From Chalciporus piperatus (Eukaryota; Basidiomycota; Agaricomycetes; Boletales; Boletaceae): a stretch of 40,132 bases of DNA. The position numbers and the translations under genes were made by a program. Positions 1 through 10,150 of this stretch are shown one piece after another; within the stretch, counting starts at the first letter, position 1, and each line of letters opens with the position of its first letter. A model generated the notes under the pieces. It worked only from the letters and a program-made list of their open reading frames with translations. It had not been told where the DNA came from and searched no databases. Where the stretch lies: the NCBI GenBank assembly GCA_038093975.1, contig JBBPTG010000222.1, positions 1 through 40,132 on the forward strand. Reading direction: 5' to 3'.

Positions 1-2
1 CG

Positions 3-1601
3 ACATTAAAAGAGGCACAACGTGGGTATGCCGATATGCGCGGGACGTGGAACCGAAAGGCTCTGGAAACGCCCGCGAAGCGGGTAGTTGACCGTGCCGA
101 AACCCTGGATGGCGTCATCGCTGGGAAAGAGTTCGGGACGTGGGTGGACAACCTCCTTCGTATCGCGGAGGTGAGTAGCCACTTTTAAGATCGTCGAGTT
201 GGTTTTGGTGGTAACATGCGCATAGACGGAGTATACCCTGCTGACTGATCTTGCACCGCTTACGATGCCATCTCTTCTAGCATCCACTTATGATACCCTT
301 CTCAATCCTCTCCTTACCCTTTTCACAGATACCCTCTCTTCATTGATTGCCATCATCAAACGTTCTCTGCATAAATACACGTTCCATGCACTCGCCACTT
401 ATTCTGCTCTCTCGGCATCGCAAGGTCGCTGGGAAACGCTCATGGCTCGGAGAGGGGAGGGCCGGAGAGAGACGAACGAGTTGCGGGATGGACTTAACGC
501 TGTTAGGAGCGTCAGTCTCAGAAGTTTCCCAGAATTTTTGGCCGACTTGAAGTTGGCAGGTACGACACCTGGGAAGGGCGGCGAGTTAGGGGTAAGTCTA
601 GCCGATTTCACGATATCGGTGAGTGTGCCTCCACCTTTGCTCGCGATCCGTGCTCAGTATGTGAACGCATCTTAGACGGCGCAGTATCTGGATAGAATTC
701 CAGAGGTGCAGGAGGCAGTTGGATCAGCGCTCCTGGCGCTCGGTGACGGAAATTGGAAGATGGGCGAAGGGAAGCAAGTCGGCAAAACCAAGAGAACATC
801 GACGACCGAAGTGAACGAGAAAGTCGTTACCCAGCACTATGTTTGTGCGTGCCATCTCCACCTCGCTCTCTTTCCTTCGCTCGTGCTGACTTGCGCTCAC
901 CTTTATCCAGTCGACATCGTGAACACGACGGTCAGCAGTCTAAGCACGCTTTCGCGAACACAGCGTCGGGGCGCGTTCGGATCGATCTTCCTTCTGAATA
1001 ATGTCTCATATTTTTACTCGCGTCTTGTTCTCAAACCGACACACCCAGGACTCGTCGAGCTCGTCTCCAAACCTACCTCAGATGCTCTCACCTCCGCCTT
1101 TCGAACCGCCAAAGCAGGCTACTTTGACGCCAACTTCTCAACCCTGATGCAATCGCTGAGCGAGGACCGGGAGAAAGAAAAGGTTGGGAGCAGCGCTTGG
1201 AAGGCGGCGACGAAGGAGAAGTTTACACGGTTTTATGATTTATTGGAGGAAGTCGGGGAGAGGCATCGGATGGGCAAGGTATTGGACGAGGATCAGGAGG
1301 GGAGGAAGGCAGTTGCGGAGGAGGCGGTCAAGTTGGTCGTCCCGAGTTTGCAGCGGTTTACGCAGAAGCAGAGGGACAAGGAATTTAGTAAAAGTGGGAA
1401 TTTTCTTTTCAACTTATCTTCTGTGCGCGTTTGCTTGCTTGTGCTGACCTTTTGCTTGTGCTGCTCTTCACAACAGATCCGCAAAAGTGTGAGTACGAGT
1501 GGTTGAGAGGTCTTCGCGGATTGCTCATCCTTTTTGGGTTCACAGACATCAAGCTGTCGTCAGAAGAGGTGGAGACTCAGATACGCGCGTTCTACAAGTA
1601 A
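3..1601 (+). CDS. EXO70: Exocyst subunit EXO70, 3' part (5' end outside window)
   Basis: EXO70 is the exocyst subunit that binds PI(4,5)P2 and Rho GTPases and helps tether secretory vesicles at the plasma membrane. Five exons can be joined: <3-170, 226-618, 676-844, 911-1393 and 1477-1601, giving 445 residues without a stop until TAA. The introns are 55, 57, 66 and 83 bp, all GT-AG. The protein has the helical-rod pattern of the Exo70 C-terminal domain: a YTLLTDLAPL segment, a LADFTIS..YLDRIPEV segment, HYVFDIVNTTVSSL, a LNNVSYFYSRL stretch, and near the end KLVVPSLQRFTQKQRDKEFSKN followed by EVETQIRAFYK. That ending is where family members stop. The first exon is open at the window edge, so the N-terminal coiled region lies upstream. 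Splice frames fit throughout, so the gene looks intact. Confidence 0.9.
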
Positions 1602-2059
1602 TGTCATTCGCGAACATGATATTCACATACTCCATGGAATCAGCCTGGTGCCGTTTCATGCGACTTCCATCTGACATCCGTCATTTCCGATGTTAAAGTA
1701 CCCAGTTCAACATGTTCAGTAAACGCATTGTTCTCCAGGTTTCTCAACACGGATTTCAGCTGCTGAAGTCACGGTTTGATTTTTGTGTTCTTTGGTGGTT
1801 GTGCGCCTCGCTTGCTCGTGCTGACCTGCGACCTGTCACGACCTGATTGAGAAGCAGACTCATCAAAGCGTGGGTGTGGCGTATCTGCGGGCTTTGTGAC
1901 CGCTAATATCCTCTGCAGGGGCCAAATCATTGTTGTCTAAAGGGGCGTGCGCGTGAGCATCAATCGTTCGTCGTAAAATCAAACCTATAAATTTTAGAAT
2001 ACACGTGAGTCACATCCGATGGAGCAGTCCCGCACGGTGCATCTACATTCCGGTGCCTA
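1602..2059. other. Intergenic region between EXO70 and the F-box locus
   Basis: No supported gene. Around 1795-1830 there is a stretch close to the branch-point region of two EXO70 introns (core CTTGCTCGTGCTGACCT), described under findings. The rest looks like the 3' flanks of two converging genes. Confidence 0.4.
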
Positions 2060-2430
2060 ATGTACATGCAGGGAAAATAGTTTGATACATGGCTCAATAT
2101 TCAATGTTATTTATTGTGACTGAGTGGCCGACTTTGGAGGAGCTATGTTGAGGACAGGACTCGGAATCGCACTGCAAACGAGGGTCAATTTAGCATCGTA
2201 CCGACGACAGAAGGACCTAACGTGGCGTGAACGGCTCCCCCTTGACTTCACGGATCCTAGTGAAATATAGTGTTCCGCTACCTTTCCCTGTGGTAAATCA
2301 AGCTGTCAAGATATCAATACGCGTCAGTATTGGACATTGACTTCCGGTTATCGGTCGATCCGACAGAACGAAAGTACCTGCGGACATGATACCACCGATC
2401 AAAATTGTACCAAGGTGGTTCTTTTACAGA
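2060..2430 (-). pseudogene. COA1 3' fragment fused to the end of the F-box gene
   Basis: On the minus strand this matches the 3' part of the intact COA1 gene at 6646-7496. Shared pieces are the GTAGCGGAAC..CTATATTTCACTAG exon, the following intron with its GTTAGGTCCTT donor side and CGTTTGCAG acceptor, and the last exon starting TGCGATTCCGAGTCC. Exon 3 is cut short after CTTGATTTACCACAGGG and joined directly to exon 4, so a deletion removed most of exon 3 and intron 3. The upstream part also carries COA1 intron 2 sequence, and the F-box reading frame ends in it. It cannot encode a working COA1. Confidence 0.8.
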
Positions 2431-3954
2431 GAAGGGGGATCCGAGTCCGTCCACCGACGGAAGATGTTTCGAGATGAATCGCGCCACGCTTGTTGAATCG
2501 TCAATCGGAGTGTCCATAAATGTTAGAGTTCTGAGACTAGTGTTGCAGATTTTGGCATCCGCATCTTGTGGAATCTGCCTAGCATCGACACACAGGGTGA
2601 GCTCTCGAAGCTGCTGGCAAGATCCAACCAAAGACAGAACTCCATGGAGAGTGGGATGCTTAACCAATGACCACGATGCCGCCCAGGATGTTAGCTTCAA
2701 CACCTGGAGAGACTGAAGACAACCCAAAGCGGCTAACTGATCATCGTCAATGGAGATAATACCTAGCTCGATCACGAGTGTCTCCAAGCGACGGAAGGAT
2801 GTGAGAAGAAAGGGGAGGTCAGAGGATAGATAGCCAGGTGTGAGTTGACGGCTCCAGGACTGTGTGAGTCGGATTGTCTGCAGGGAATCGGCATGTCCAC
2901 CAGACGCCAGTGCTTTGAAGAACGCATATACACTGGAAGCAGTGGGTCGATCCCCGTCGATGGAAACATGAATGTAGTCGAACGCCTGGTGCGAAGGTCG
3001 TAGTAAATTTGTGACTAGTTCGAGATCGCAGACCCGCAGAGAAACATGCTTAGCATGGAGAAATGGAATGTCAGCGGGTCCCAACGAAGTTTCAAGTGGT
3101 GTCGATTGATTGCGGTGAACAGCTACGAAGAACCGTCTGGGGAGGGAAGAGAGGGAAATCTTTTCGAAGGTGATGTGATCAATGGAGGCTTGCAGGGAGG
3201 CATGCTGGAGGTTTTTGAAGCGAGAGAAGTCAGGGACATGGTGCAGGATTGGCAGGGGATAGTTCCCCTCCCCTTTATTGCGTCTTGCCCCGAATGCGAA
3301 GGCTCGGAGATTCGGACAGATTTGATGCAAGTCCCGGAGAAATGCCTGTACTCCGTCGACCCTTTTAGCAAAGACGACTTCCAGAGAGGTGATTTTTGGA
3401 GAGAGCAGGCAAGCGAGTGTGGAAAAGGGTGCAGTGGGAACACCGAAACGTCGGGAATAGATCTCGTCGTAGAGGAACCAGGTGAGGTTGGGAAAGAATG
3501 AGGAGGATTGCAAGCCTATGTATCGTAAAAGCAGCATAGAAGCACAGTCACGCAAACAGAGTATCCTGATCCGTGGGGAGTATCGACGAATGATGTTCAG
3601 TTCATCGGAAGTTGGTCGCGTCTGACAGTGTGATGAGAGGATACCGAGGAGTAGAAAAAACGCGTTTACCAGTTTCATCTTATCCGGGTAGTCTAGCTCC
3701 GGGTCTCCTCCATAGCACCGAATAAGTGGTTTGAGCGTACCCAGCCCGTGCCACAAGCGGTCGAGGGAAGGTTCTGAGAAATCGCGACAAGTCAGAGCCA
3801 AGGCAAGTAGCGCTGCTCGTCCATCTCTATCCACCAGGCATTCGTCATAATAAGTTTGCGACCGAACGGGAATATATGGATGGTATTCTGAGAGATGGTC
3901 TAATATGTTTTGGAATAGATCTGGAAATAGTAGCGGGTTGAGCGTGTCCGACAT
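2314..3954 (-). CDS. F-box/LRR-type protein with COA1-derived C-terminus
   Basis: Single-exon ORF of 546 residues. Residues about 7-70 read as a basidiomycete F-box: LLFPDLFQNILDHL, then an ALLALALTCRDFSEPSLDRLW segment typical of these proteins. The rest alternates leucine-rich strands and helices (SSLPRRFF, LQTIRLTQSW, LQVLKLTSW, LRELTLC), as in substrate-binding halves of F-box proteins. F-box proteins normally recruit substrates to an SCF ubiquitin ligase through Skp1; the substrate here is unknown. The start is the first ATG and puts the F-box near the N-terminus. The last 30 or so residues (from EPPWYN to TDAY) align in DNA with COA1 exon 2 and intron 2, so the normal C-terminus seems to have been replaced. 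A shorter, damaged copy lies at 10151-10640. Confidence 0.75.
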   Translation of the reverse strand: MSDTLNPLLFPDLFQNILDHLSEYHPYIPVRSQTYYDECLVDRDGRAALLALALTCRDFSEPSLDRLWHGLGTLKPLIRCYGGDPELDYPDKMKLVNAFFLLLGILSSHCQTRPTSDELNIIRRYSPRIRILCLRDCASMLLLRYIGLQSSSFFPNLTWFLYDEIYSRRFGVPTAPFSTLACLLSPKITSLEVVFAKRVDGVQAFLRDLHQICPNLRAFAFGARRNKGEGNYPLPILHHVPDFSRFKNLQHASLQASIDHITFEKISLSSLPRRFFVAVHRNQSTPLETSLGPADIPFLHAKHVSLRVCDLELVTNLLRPSHQAFDYIHVSIDGDRPTASSVYAFFKALASGGHADSLQTIRLTQSWSRQLTPGYLSSDLPFLLTSFRRLETLVIELGIISIDDDQLAALGCLQSLQVLKLTSWAASWSLVKHPTLHGVLSLVGSCQQLRELTLCVDARQIPQDADAKICNTSLRTLTFMDTPIDDSTSVARFISKHLPSVDGLGSPFSVKEPPWYNFDRWYHVRRYFRSVGSTDNRKSMSNTDAY

Positions 3955-4680
3955 GTCGTGAAGACAGAAAGTCTGGATCTGAGGATTGGGCGATATCGGG
4001 GCGTATCTCGGGGCCGTCGGGGATTGAACTCTTGTCGTCGAACACGCCGCCGCCGCTGTGCTCGTCTCCTTCTTCCCCTCAACATGGCGGGCACAACAAC
4101 CACAAGCCTGCCTACTACGCCCTCACCCCCGATGATGCTCAATAGCTCGCCGCCGTCTACAAGCTCCCCGATATCCTCGAGCTCCCATCTCATCGTTGCA
4201 TCATCTCTTCCATGCATTACTCAAACCTTACTTCCTTCCCTCGATGTGCCCACCTTCTCAAGGACAACATTTTACAGTCGCAGCCTCAATCCGTTTCTCA
4301 TGTCCACGTGCCAACTGCTCTTCCACCCTCCGTTATGATTCCATCCTTGCCTCGTCATCTAGTCATATTGTGCTTGTATCTTTTCTACCTTTTTTGTATT
4401 TCACATGTTCCTTGCTTTCGCCTATCAAGTGTAGAAGATGATGGATTGAACACAACCACATGAGAAAAATGAGGTAGGTTTGTGGGCGAGTAGTAATCAT
4501 GGCTCATCATGAACGGCGGACACGACAGCGGGCTCGCCGGGAGCATGCTCGACGACGACGGGAGTCCATAGAGTTCAATCCCGGTGCCCTATATGCTCTA
4601 TGGATCTGAACTGATGACTATGAACACACAATCCGGTCCTTCGACTCTTCGTCGGAAGTTCCGTTTGCAACTGCACCGTT
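3955..4680. other. Region without a supported gene
   Basis: Upstream of the F-box gene. A plus-strand ATG at 4084 opens a Thr/Pro/Ser-rich frame, but composition alone makes it long and nothing in it is recognisable. An overlapping frame reading HNNHKPAYYALTPDDAQ has an early stop. This may be a gene relic, but I cannot name it. Confidence 0.3.
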
Positions 4681-5212
4681 TCAAGCGATGTTCAACGTCT
4701 CGTTCACCACCTGTAAGTTGGGCGTGTACCCAGTCTAGCCGTTGCATTTGTCAGCTTTCTACAAGAGCGGGAAAGGATCCGCGAAAACAACGTACCCCAT
4801 CGAGATCAAAGTTCGCGACGTTCAAGATAGCATTGCCAGAGGCAGTGGATTCGGGGATCGTAACCGTGAAGCTCTCGTACAAGTTGGTCGCGCTGAGGCC
4901 CTGCGCCTCGAACAGACCCTGGTACAAGACTGATCCAAGTAGCCGCTCGAGGGGTTACAAGACCCCGTGGGGCACGATTGCAGCCCGATGACGACGCTGA
5001 CAACGTTAAAGTTGATGAGGGAGTCCTGATTTGATAATGGTATCGTAAGTTTAAAGTTGCCCACTGAAGGCTTAGGGGAGCATTCACTTACGGACTTTCA
5101 AAGTGATAGTACTGCCTGCGCGGACGGTCGTTCCAGCGGGAGGTGCGGTAATGAACGTCTGTCCGAAGGCAACGCCTGCGAAGAGGGCAGTACTGAAGGC
5201 GTATGTGTACAT
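4681..5212 (-). pseudogene. Small secreted Ser/Thr-type cell-surface protein, frameshifted
   Basis: ATG at 5210-5212 starts a signal peptide (MYTYAFSTALFAGVAFG) followed by FITAPPAGTTVRAGSTITLKV, the N-terminus of a small secreted family common in Agaricomycetes (Kre9/KNH-like, YPSSGYLG type). The next exon reads DSLINFNVVSVVIGLQSC and CNPSSGYLDQ, then the homologous continuation LYQGLFEAQGL..FTVTIPESTASGN..FDLDG lies in a different frame; one base appears missing near 4930. A 61 bp intron (4735-4795) leads to a last exon with TPNLQVVNETLNIA and TGA at 4681-4683. The 5' intron (about 5026-5091) has a GTAAGT donor, but the phase does not fit exactly. Either this is a recent pseudogene or the assembly has a one-base error. 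Function in the family is unknown; localisation would be secreted or cell wall. Confidence 0.6.
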
Positions 5213-5690
5213 ATTCTCGTTCACGTCGGCGTGTGGAAGGGAGATGAGGTGAGGTTTGACCTTGACAGGCGGGCTTTTATGGGCGGAACGACCTTTACAG
5301 CATTCCGGATCCTTGTGTGATCGCGGCCTGTAACTGCTGTGCTCGTAAGGCGTCATTCGCATTATTCTAGGATGTGAGTGGCGCATTTGGAATAGTAGGC
5401 ATGATTCTTTGAACACCGAGGTATGTAACACTCGAACATGCAACGTTAACTGATTATTTACTCACTTCATATATGATACTGTGGTGCGGTGCCGGCCTCC
5501 ACTTTGCAGAGCTCGGCGCTCCGTTGATTCCCTCACGGGGTGACCGCCAGCAGGATGAAGCGTCTGAGGAACGTAAGCATGTACACATATGCAATCGACT
5601 GCCGTCAGATTATGGCACTCATGCCTTTCCAAGGGTGCCTTCCACTTCAAAAAGGAGGCAGTGGAAAGCTGGTCACATCGTAGTCCGAGT
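5213..5690. promoter_or_regulatory. Upstream region of the secreted-protein gene
   Basis: Directly upstream of the signal-peptide ATG on the minus strand there is a TATA-like CATAAAAG (about 5274-5283), roughly 65 bp before the start codon. Nothing else in the region is recognisable. Confidence 0.3.
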
Positions 5691-5744
5691 ATGATCCAGT
5701 TGCTCTAAAATGATCCGTTGAGAACCTCAACCGTCCTAGCCCCG

Positions 5745-6010
5745 TTCTTGGGCGGAATGAGCTGAGCCGCCTGCGAAACACGGAGCCACGCTGACTCCGC
5801 TTGCCCCATCATACACGAGGATGCCGTGCGCTTGTAAATAGCGAATGGGCTGAACCTCGCAGTGGAACCAAGGCATGACGAAATATCCTTCTGGAAAACC
5901 TGATCCAGAGTTCCCAGGAAATCATTGTCAGTCGGAAGGGAGACTCATCGGGAACGCGGACGGAGAAAAACTGTTCGAGGAACGAAGAATGGCCACCCGC
6001 GATGAGGTGG
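5745..6010 (-). pseudogene. OTT_1508-type deaminase relic (fragment 1)
   Basis: DNA similar to the catalytic part of the intact gene at 11302-12750 in the same orientation. Matching blocks include GGCGGAATGAGC, CTTGTAAATAGCGAATGGGC, AACCTCGCAGTGGAACC and ATCATTGTCAGTCGGAAGGG. The HCE box region is still visible, but several indels and stops break the frame. It shares its left flank (5695-5745, CAGTTGCTCT..AACCTC) with the second fragment at 10805-10855, so these two derive from one duplicated segment. Confidence 0.65.
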
Positions 6011-6019
6011 CATTTGGCC

Positions 6020-6400
6020 TTAATTCCGCCCCCTTTTCCGTTTCATGAGTGTCTTCCGGAAACTTGCTCGATAGCAGGAACAGCAAGGTATCTGTGAGCA
6101 AGAGGAAGTCAGTCGGTCTACCGTTTTCGCCGACTGCAGCAACACCACGCTTAACGTCCTCTCTACGTCCCTTTGGACGAGTCTTGCTTTCCCGTCACGA
6201 ACATATTTCTGCGTCGTTTCGTCTTTGTCGAATAATTTCGGTGTTCTGAGCAAGAAAGTCACAGTGGGTCCTAGGTCTAGTTACATCAGATCGTTAAACC
6301 CAGCCACAGCGCCAATGGGCGTACCTGGGTCTTGTCGACGATATGTAGCCGACACTCTTAGACGCTCCAGTACGTTGAGATTTTCCATGTTCAAGTCAAT
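6020..6400 (-). pseudogene. NAD(P)-binding Rossmann (atypical SDR) relic
   Basis: Minus-strand frame 6020-6262 contains VTFLLRTPKLFDKDE followed by QKYVRDGKARLVQ, the part after the first beta-alpha unit in basidiomycete NmrA/atypical-SDR proteins. The expected glycine motif is not found upstream; instead there is a stop at about 6265. Further on, the expected DFLL strand appears only after a frame change near 6100. It therefore looks like a decayed fragment. What the parent gene did is unknown. Confidence 0.4.
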
Positions 6401-6645
6401 TCTTGGTGTCACCTAACAATGTTAGATGTCCTTTACACATGCTAAGATGCTGCGCCCCTTCTGTGACTGTCATCTCTCCGCAGTGAACAGTGAGCAGCCC
6501 GCGCACGCGTGTTCACACTAGAGTCAGAGCAACAATGTAATGCAGACGCCCAGGATTAATACTTTATATGTACAATAGACATGATAGGGAAAATGGTTTG
6601 ATGATCTGGACAGCGTTGGGCGGACACGTGGTTCAGTGTTGTTTA

Positions 6646-7496
6646 TCACGATTGTGACTGACTGGCCGACTTTGGAGGACCTATGTTGATGACTTTGCCA
6701 TCGTCACACAGGACTCGGAATCGCACTGCAAACGAGGGTTAATTTAGCATCACACACGATATAAGGACCTAACGTGGCGTGAACGGCTCTCCCTTGAATT
6801 TACGGATGCTAGTGAAATATAGCGTTCCGCTACCTACGAAACCATCAAAAACTCTGCTTGTATGTTCACTCAAAGCAGGTACAAACCTCGGTGACCCTTG
6901 AGCCGGAAGCTTACGTCGACATTCCCCTGCGGTAGGTTGATCTGTAGGGGGATCAACACGCGTCAGTATTCGGCGTCCACATCGGGTCATCCGTCGGTCC
7001 GACAGAACGCGAGTATCTGGCAGTGAGACGCACCGAACCACTGATCCATGGATCACCGTTAAGGTACCATGCCGGCTCAAACCGTATGGCATCGCCCAAC
7101 GCAGCCTGCAACCCTCCGTCCTCTTTCGCAGTCTGCAATACCTGTCGCACTACCGAACTCGCTAATCGTTCCTGGTTCATAGCTACGAGCATGAACGCTG
7201 CCCAACCGGAGACACCGAGCGCGGCGAAGGCAAGAATGAATGGCCATCGTTTCTAGAGTGTATTTCCGCATGTTAATTCATCCACGAAGAGAAAAAAGAA
7301 ATGTAATCACTGGTACTTCGGGTAATTCTGTCCGAGGAGGGGGACGAGCGTAATAAGGCCTTGGTTTGGATGGTGCAGAGAAGGTCTCTACGTTGGGCTC
7401 CTCTGTAGGTGGCGGCGGTGGTCTACGAAGCTCTGTGGTTGATGCATATGTTCGTCGTGCAGACAAACGAAGCGCAAGTGACCGTCGAGAAAACAT
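6646..7496 (-). CDS. COA1: Cytochrome c oxidase assembly factor COA1
   Basis: COA1 is a mitochondrial inner-membrane protein that works with Shy1/Mss51 early in Cox1 maturation. Five exons can be joined: 7311-7496, 7034-7252, 6887-6941, 6774-6833 and 6646-6725, giving 199 residues. All introns are 48-92 bp GT-AG and the phases agree. The start at 7496 begins a mitochondrial presequence (MFSRRSLALRLSARRTYAS); an ATG 14 codons upstream is in frame but would spoil it. A proline-rich linker is followed by one membrane segment (WPFILAFAALGVSGWAAFML) and the Coa1 domain: LGDAIRFEPAWYLNGDPWISG, INLPQGNVDVSFRLKG, SGTLYFTSIR and KGEPFTPLRFRVL. The partial copy at 2060-2430 derives from this gene. The RBR gene starts about 530 bp away in the opposite direction. 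Confidence 0.85.
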
Positions 7497-8023
7497 CAGG
7501 ACAAGGCAATTGAGAGGGTGGCTGTGCGTATAGCTCATGTTTCTGGCTTTCCTTTTGTGGAGTCACCCCTGAACGGCGGGGACTGGAAGTCAACTTGAAA
7601 CGAGTTGACTGTTCAGTAGATAGCTTTTCGATTTGACTGTGATGCTCAGTATACCGCGCCTCGAATGCCTCAGGTCCTCCGGAACGACCTACGAGTGAAA
7701 ATTTCGAAAGTACTAGTTTGGTACTAGTAGAAACAAAGTCTATGGTTAGATGCCAGGTCACATTCGAAGATTCTCGAGGTTACTCTCGACTTGATTAGCA
7801 CAACGGTGTCCCGTTCCTCTGAGATAGATTCATCTCTTCTGCCTTGATGCATAGTCCTTGGGAAGCATCAAGACAACAGCTGATTGGGGCTTTTCAAATA
7901 CCCTTGACTGTCATACTGACGACAGTCACCACCCCTATCTACTATTATTTGAGATCTCGAAATGCTCGAACCCCTTGAGCCCGCTCCTCCATCCCCTTGC
8001 CCAACAAAAGACAGAAATCCAAC

Positions 8024-9595
8024 ATGGCCTTCACAGGCAACGCTGCCTTCGAGACCCAGCTTTCCGACAGACTCGGAGCTCAAGATACTGCATCCGAGCT
8101 CCTCGTCGCAAAGCTGGTGCTCGACGACATAGCTGCCATCCAAGCCACTCAAAAAGGCAAGGAGCGCGAGGACGTCCCACTGTCTGACGAAATGTTGGCG
8201 CTCGAATTTCAGATTTCTTCCGTAAAATCGGTCGTCGGTCTCATACACGACTATCAGTTTGCATCCAGCATCAACCGCGCGATCGAGTCAGACGGTGATC
8301 AGCTCAGGGCGCTCGCTTACCTGGACCAGGCAGAGCACGATGATCATAGGGCAGCTGTGGCCTTGGAACGTGGAGATGCGCTGCCAAGGGAAACGCTGTG
8401 GCAGCGGATGATGCAAATCCGCCATCCTGCGAGGTTCATCCAATTATCCGCCCCTATTATACCCACTGACCACTATCAGGGAACATCGGTCCAGTCATCA
8501 GGAAGCTACAGGTGACGCATCCGAGACAGATGTAGAGGTAATCACCGTGTTTCTAGAAGATGCTCATATCGACTCGAAAACACAAAGTGCCAGTGCTGAT
8601 GACATGGCACATCGCAATCACTCATCCCGGTGAGCCCGTGATTATATTGCAGCAGCCAGCACGAAAGCTTACACCGGTAATCAGCAGCGTTGAGTGCGTA
8701 ATATGTGGGGACGACGTGCCCACAACTCGCTCACTCGAGGCTCCTTGCGAACACTATTACTGTCGCGGCTGCGTCGTCGATCTTGTGGAGACCTCCCTGC
8801 GCGACGAGAGTCTTCACCCACTCCGCTGCTGCCACCAACTACTCCCTCTGACGATCGTATACCGATTCATCGATGCCTCACTCCGTACCAAATTCCTCGC
8901 CAAAAACCGGGAGTATTCGATTGCTGCCGGTTCGAGGGTATACTGCCCGAACCCACACTGTTCCACCTTCCTTGGAGAATCCACGAGTGGAGAAAAGGGC
9001 TTCCGTATTGGACTCACATGCACGGCCTGCAACACAGTCGCGTGCTCCCAGTGCAAGAACGTGTCGCACCCTGGAGAAGACTGTGTCGAGCACCAATCCA
9101 CACTCGAGCTGCGTGCAACTGCCGCTGAAAAAGGCTGGCAGTCGTGTCCAGGGTGCAACACCATCGTCGAACTCAGTCAGGGATGTTATCACATCACCTG
9201 TCGCTGTTCGACACAGTTCTGCTATCTGTGTGCGGCGCGATGGAAGACGTGTGGGTGCTTGCAGTGGGACGAGGATTTACTCGTGACGGACGCTGAAAGA
9301 AGAGTACGCAATGAATTTGGTGTGCGGGCGGCGGCGTTACAACCCGAGATTCATGCGGAGCGAGTTCATCGACGGATGGACATGCTTCGCCAGGATCACG
9401 AGTGTGAGTATCACGAGTGGACATACAGGCATGGTCGCGGACAATGCGAGGAGTGTGGTGATTTCTTGCCGATATTTTTGATGGTCAGTTCTTTCGACTC
9501 CATTCAAGGGAGTTCGGGTGCTGATTCAGTGATCGCAGCGTTGCGTTGATTGCCAGACCCTGGCATGTAGAAGGTGTTCTGTAAACCGACTTTGA
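8024..9595 (+). CDS. RBR (RING-IBR-RING) E3 ubiquitin ligase
   Basis: RBR ligases take ubiquitin onto a cysteine of RING2 before passing it to substrate. Proposed exons: 8024-8433, 8480-8629, 8685 (or 8688)-9483 and 9539-9595, about 470 residues. RING1 is CVICGDD..CEHYYCRGCV, the IBR is YCPNPHC..CTACNTVACSQCKN..C, and RING2 is SCPGCNTIVELSQGCYHITC..CYLC..CGC; the cysteine in GCYHITC is at the catalytic position. A C-terminal Cys-rich tail (CEECGDFLP then CVDCQTLACRRC) matches fungal relatives. The N-terminal 190 residues are helical, typical for basidiomycete members, and of unknown substrate specificity. The first intron (46 bp, donor GTTCAT) is the least certain junction; the alternatives around it also keep frame. 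Confidence 0.85.
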
Positions 9596-10150
9596 AGGAA
9601 CCAGTAAGAAGAAGCTGTAGGTCATGCGTCCCTCCCAGTGTGCAGGCTGGGCTGGGCAACAACTTGAAGTGACTGCGAGGAAATTAAATTCTGATTGTGT
9701 TGATTCTAATTCTGACCTACTACGAACCTGAAGTAAACGGGTAGCGTTGAAAATCAAAATTGCCTCGTGAAGATTTCGACCGCGGCTGCGCCAAGCGCAA
9801 ATAAATGATATAGACTCGTGATAGGGAGATTATACCGTTGTCACTGTTCAACCTGGAGTTCGCCACCGGCCGGTGCACTACGGCGTTAGAATCCATCCTC
9901 AGCGACTGACCTTCGCTTTTGCACTATCCGCATCTCCAATCAGGATCGAGTTGCGACTCTAAATCACACTAGTACTGAACCGGAGCAAGTTTAAGTTAGG
10001 ACTCGTTCCTATCTTGTTCCAGAGATAGTTGACACTTACAGACATATCGGCTTGGCGTTGTCCCACGGAACGGGACCGATGCGCAACTGCGAAAGTTCAC
10101 TCGTTGAATGTCAGGAGTCATGTTGTTAGTAATATCAGAAGACAGTATGA
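9596..10150. other. Intergenic region, no gene seen
   Basis: Between the RBR stop and the F-box relic. Only short, unremarkable frames; no repeat or RNA gene recognised. Confidence 0.4.

Noticed and set aside
3046..3501. Plus-strand frame opposite the F-box gene
   Set aside because: Antisense of a 546-codon frame with clear domain structure; no recognisable content of its own.
4084..4338. Thr/Ser/Pro-rich plus-strand frame upstream of the F-box gene
   Set aside because: Low-complexity composition explains its length; no signal peptide, domain or homologous segment visible.
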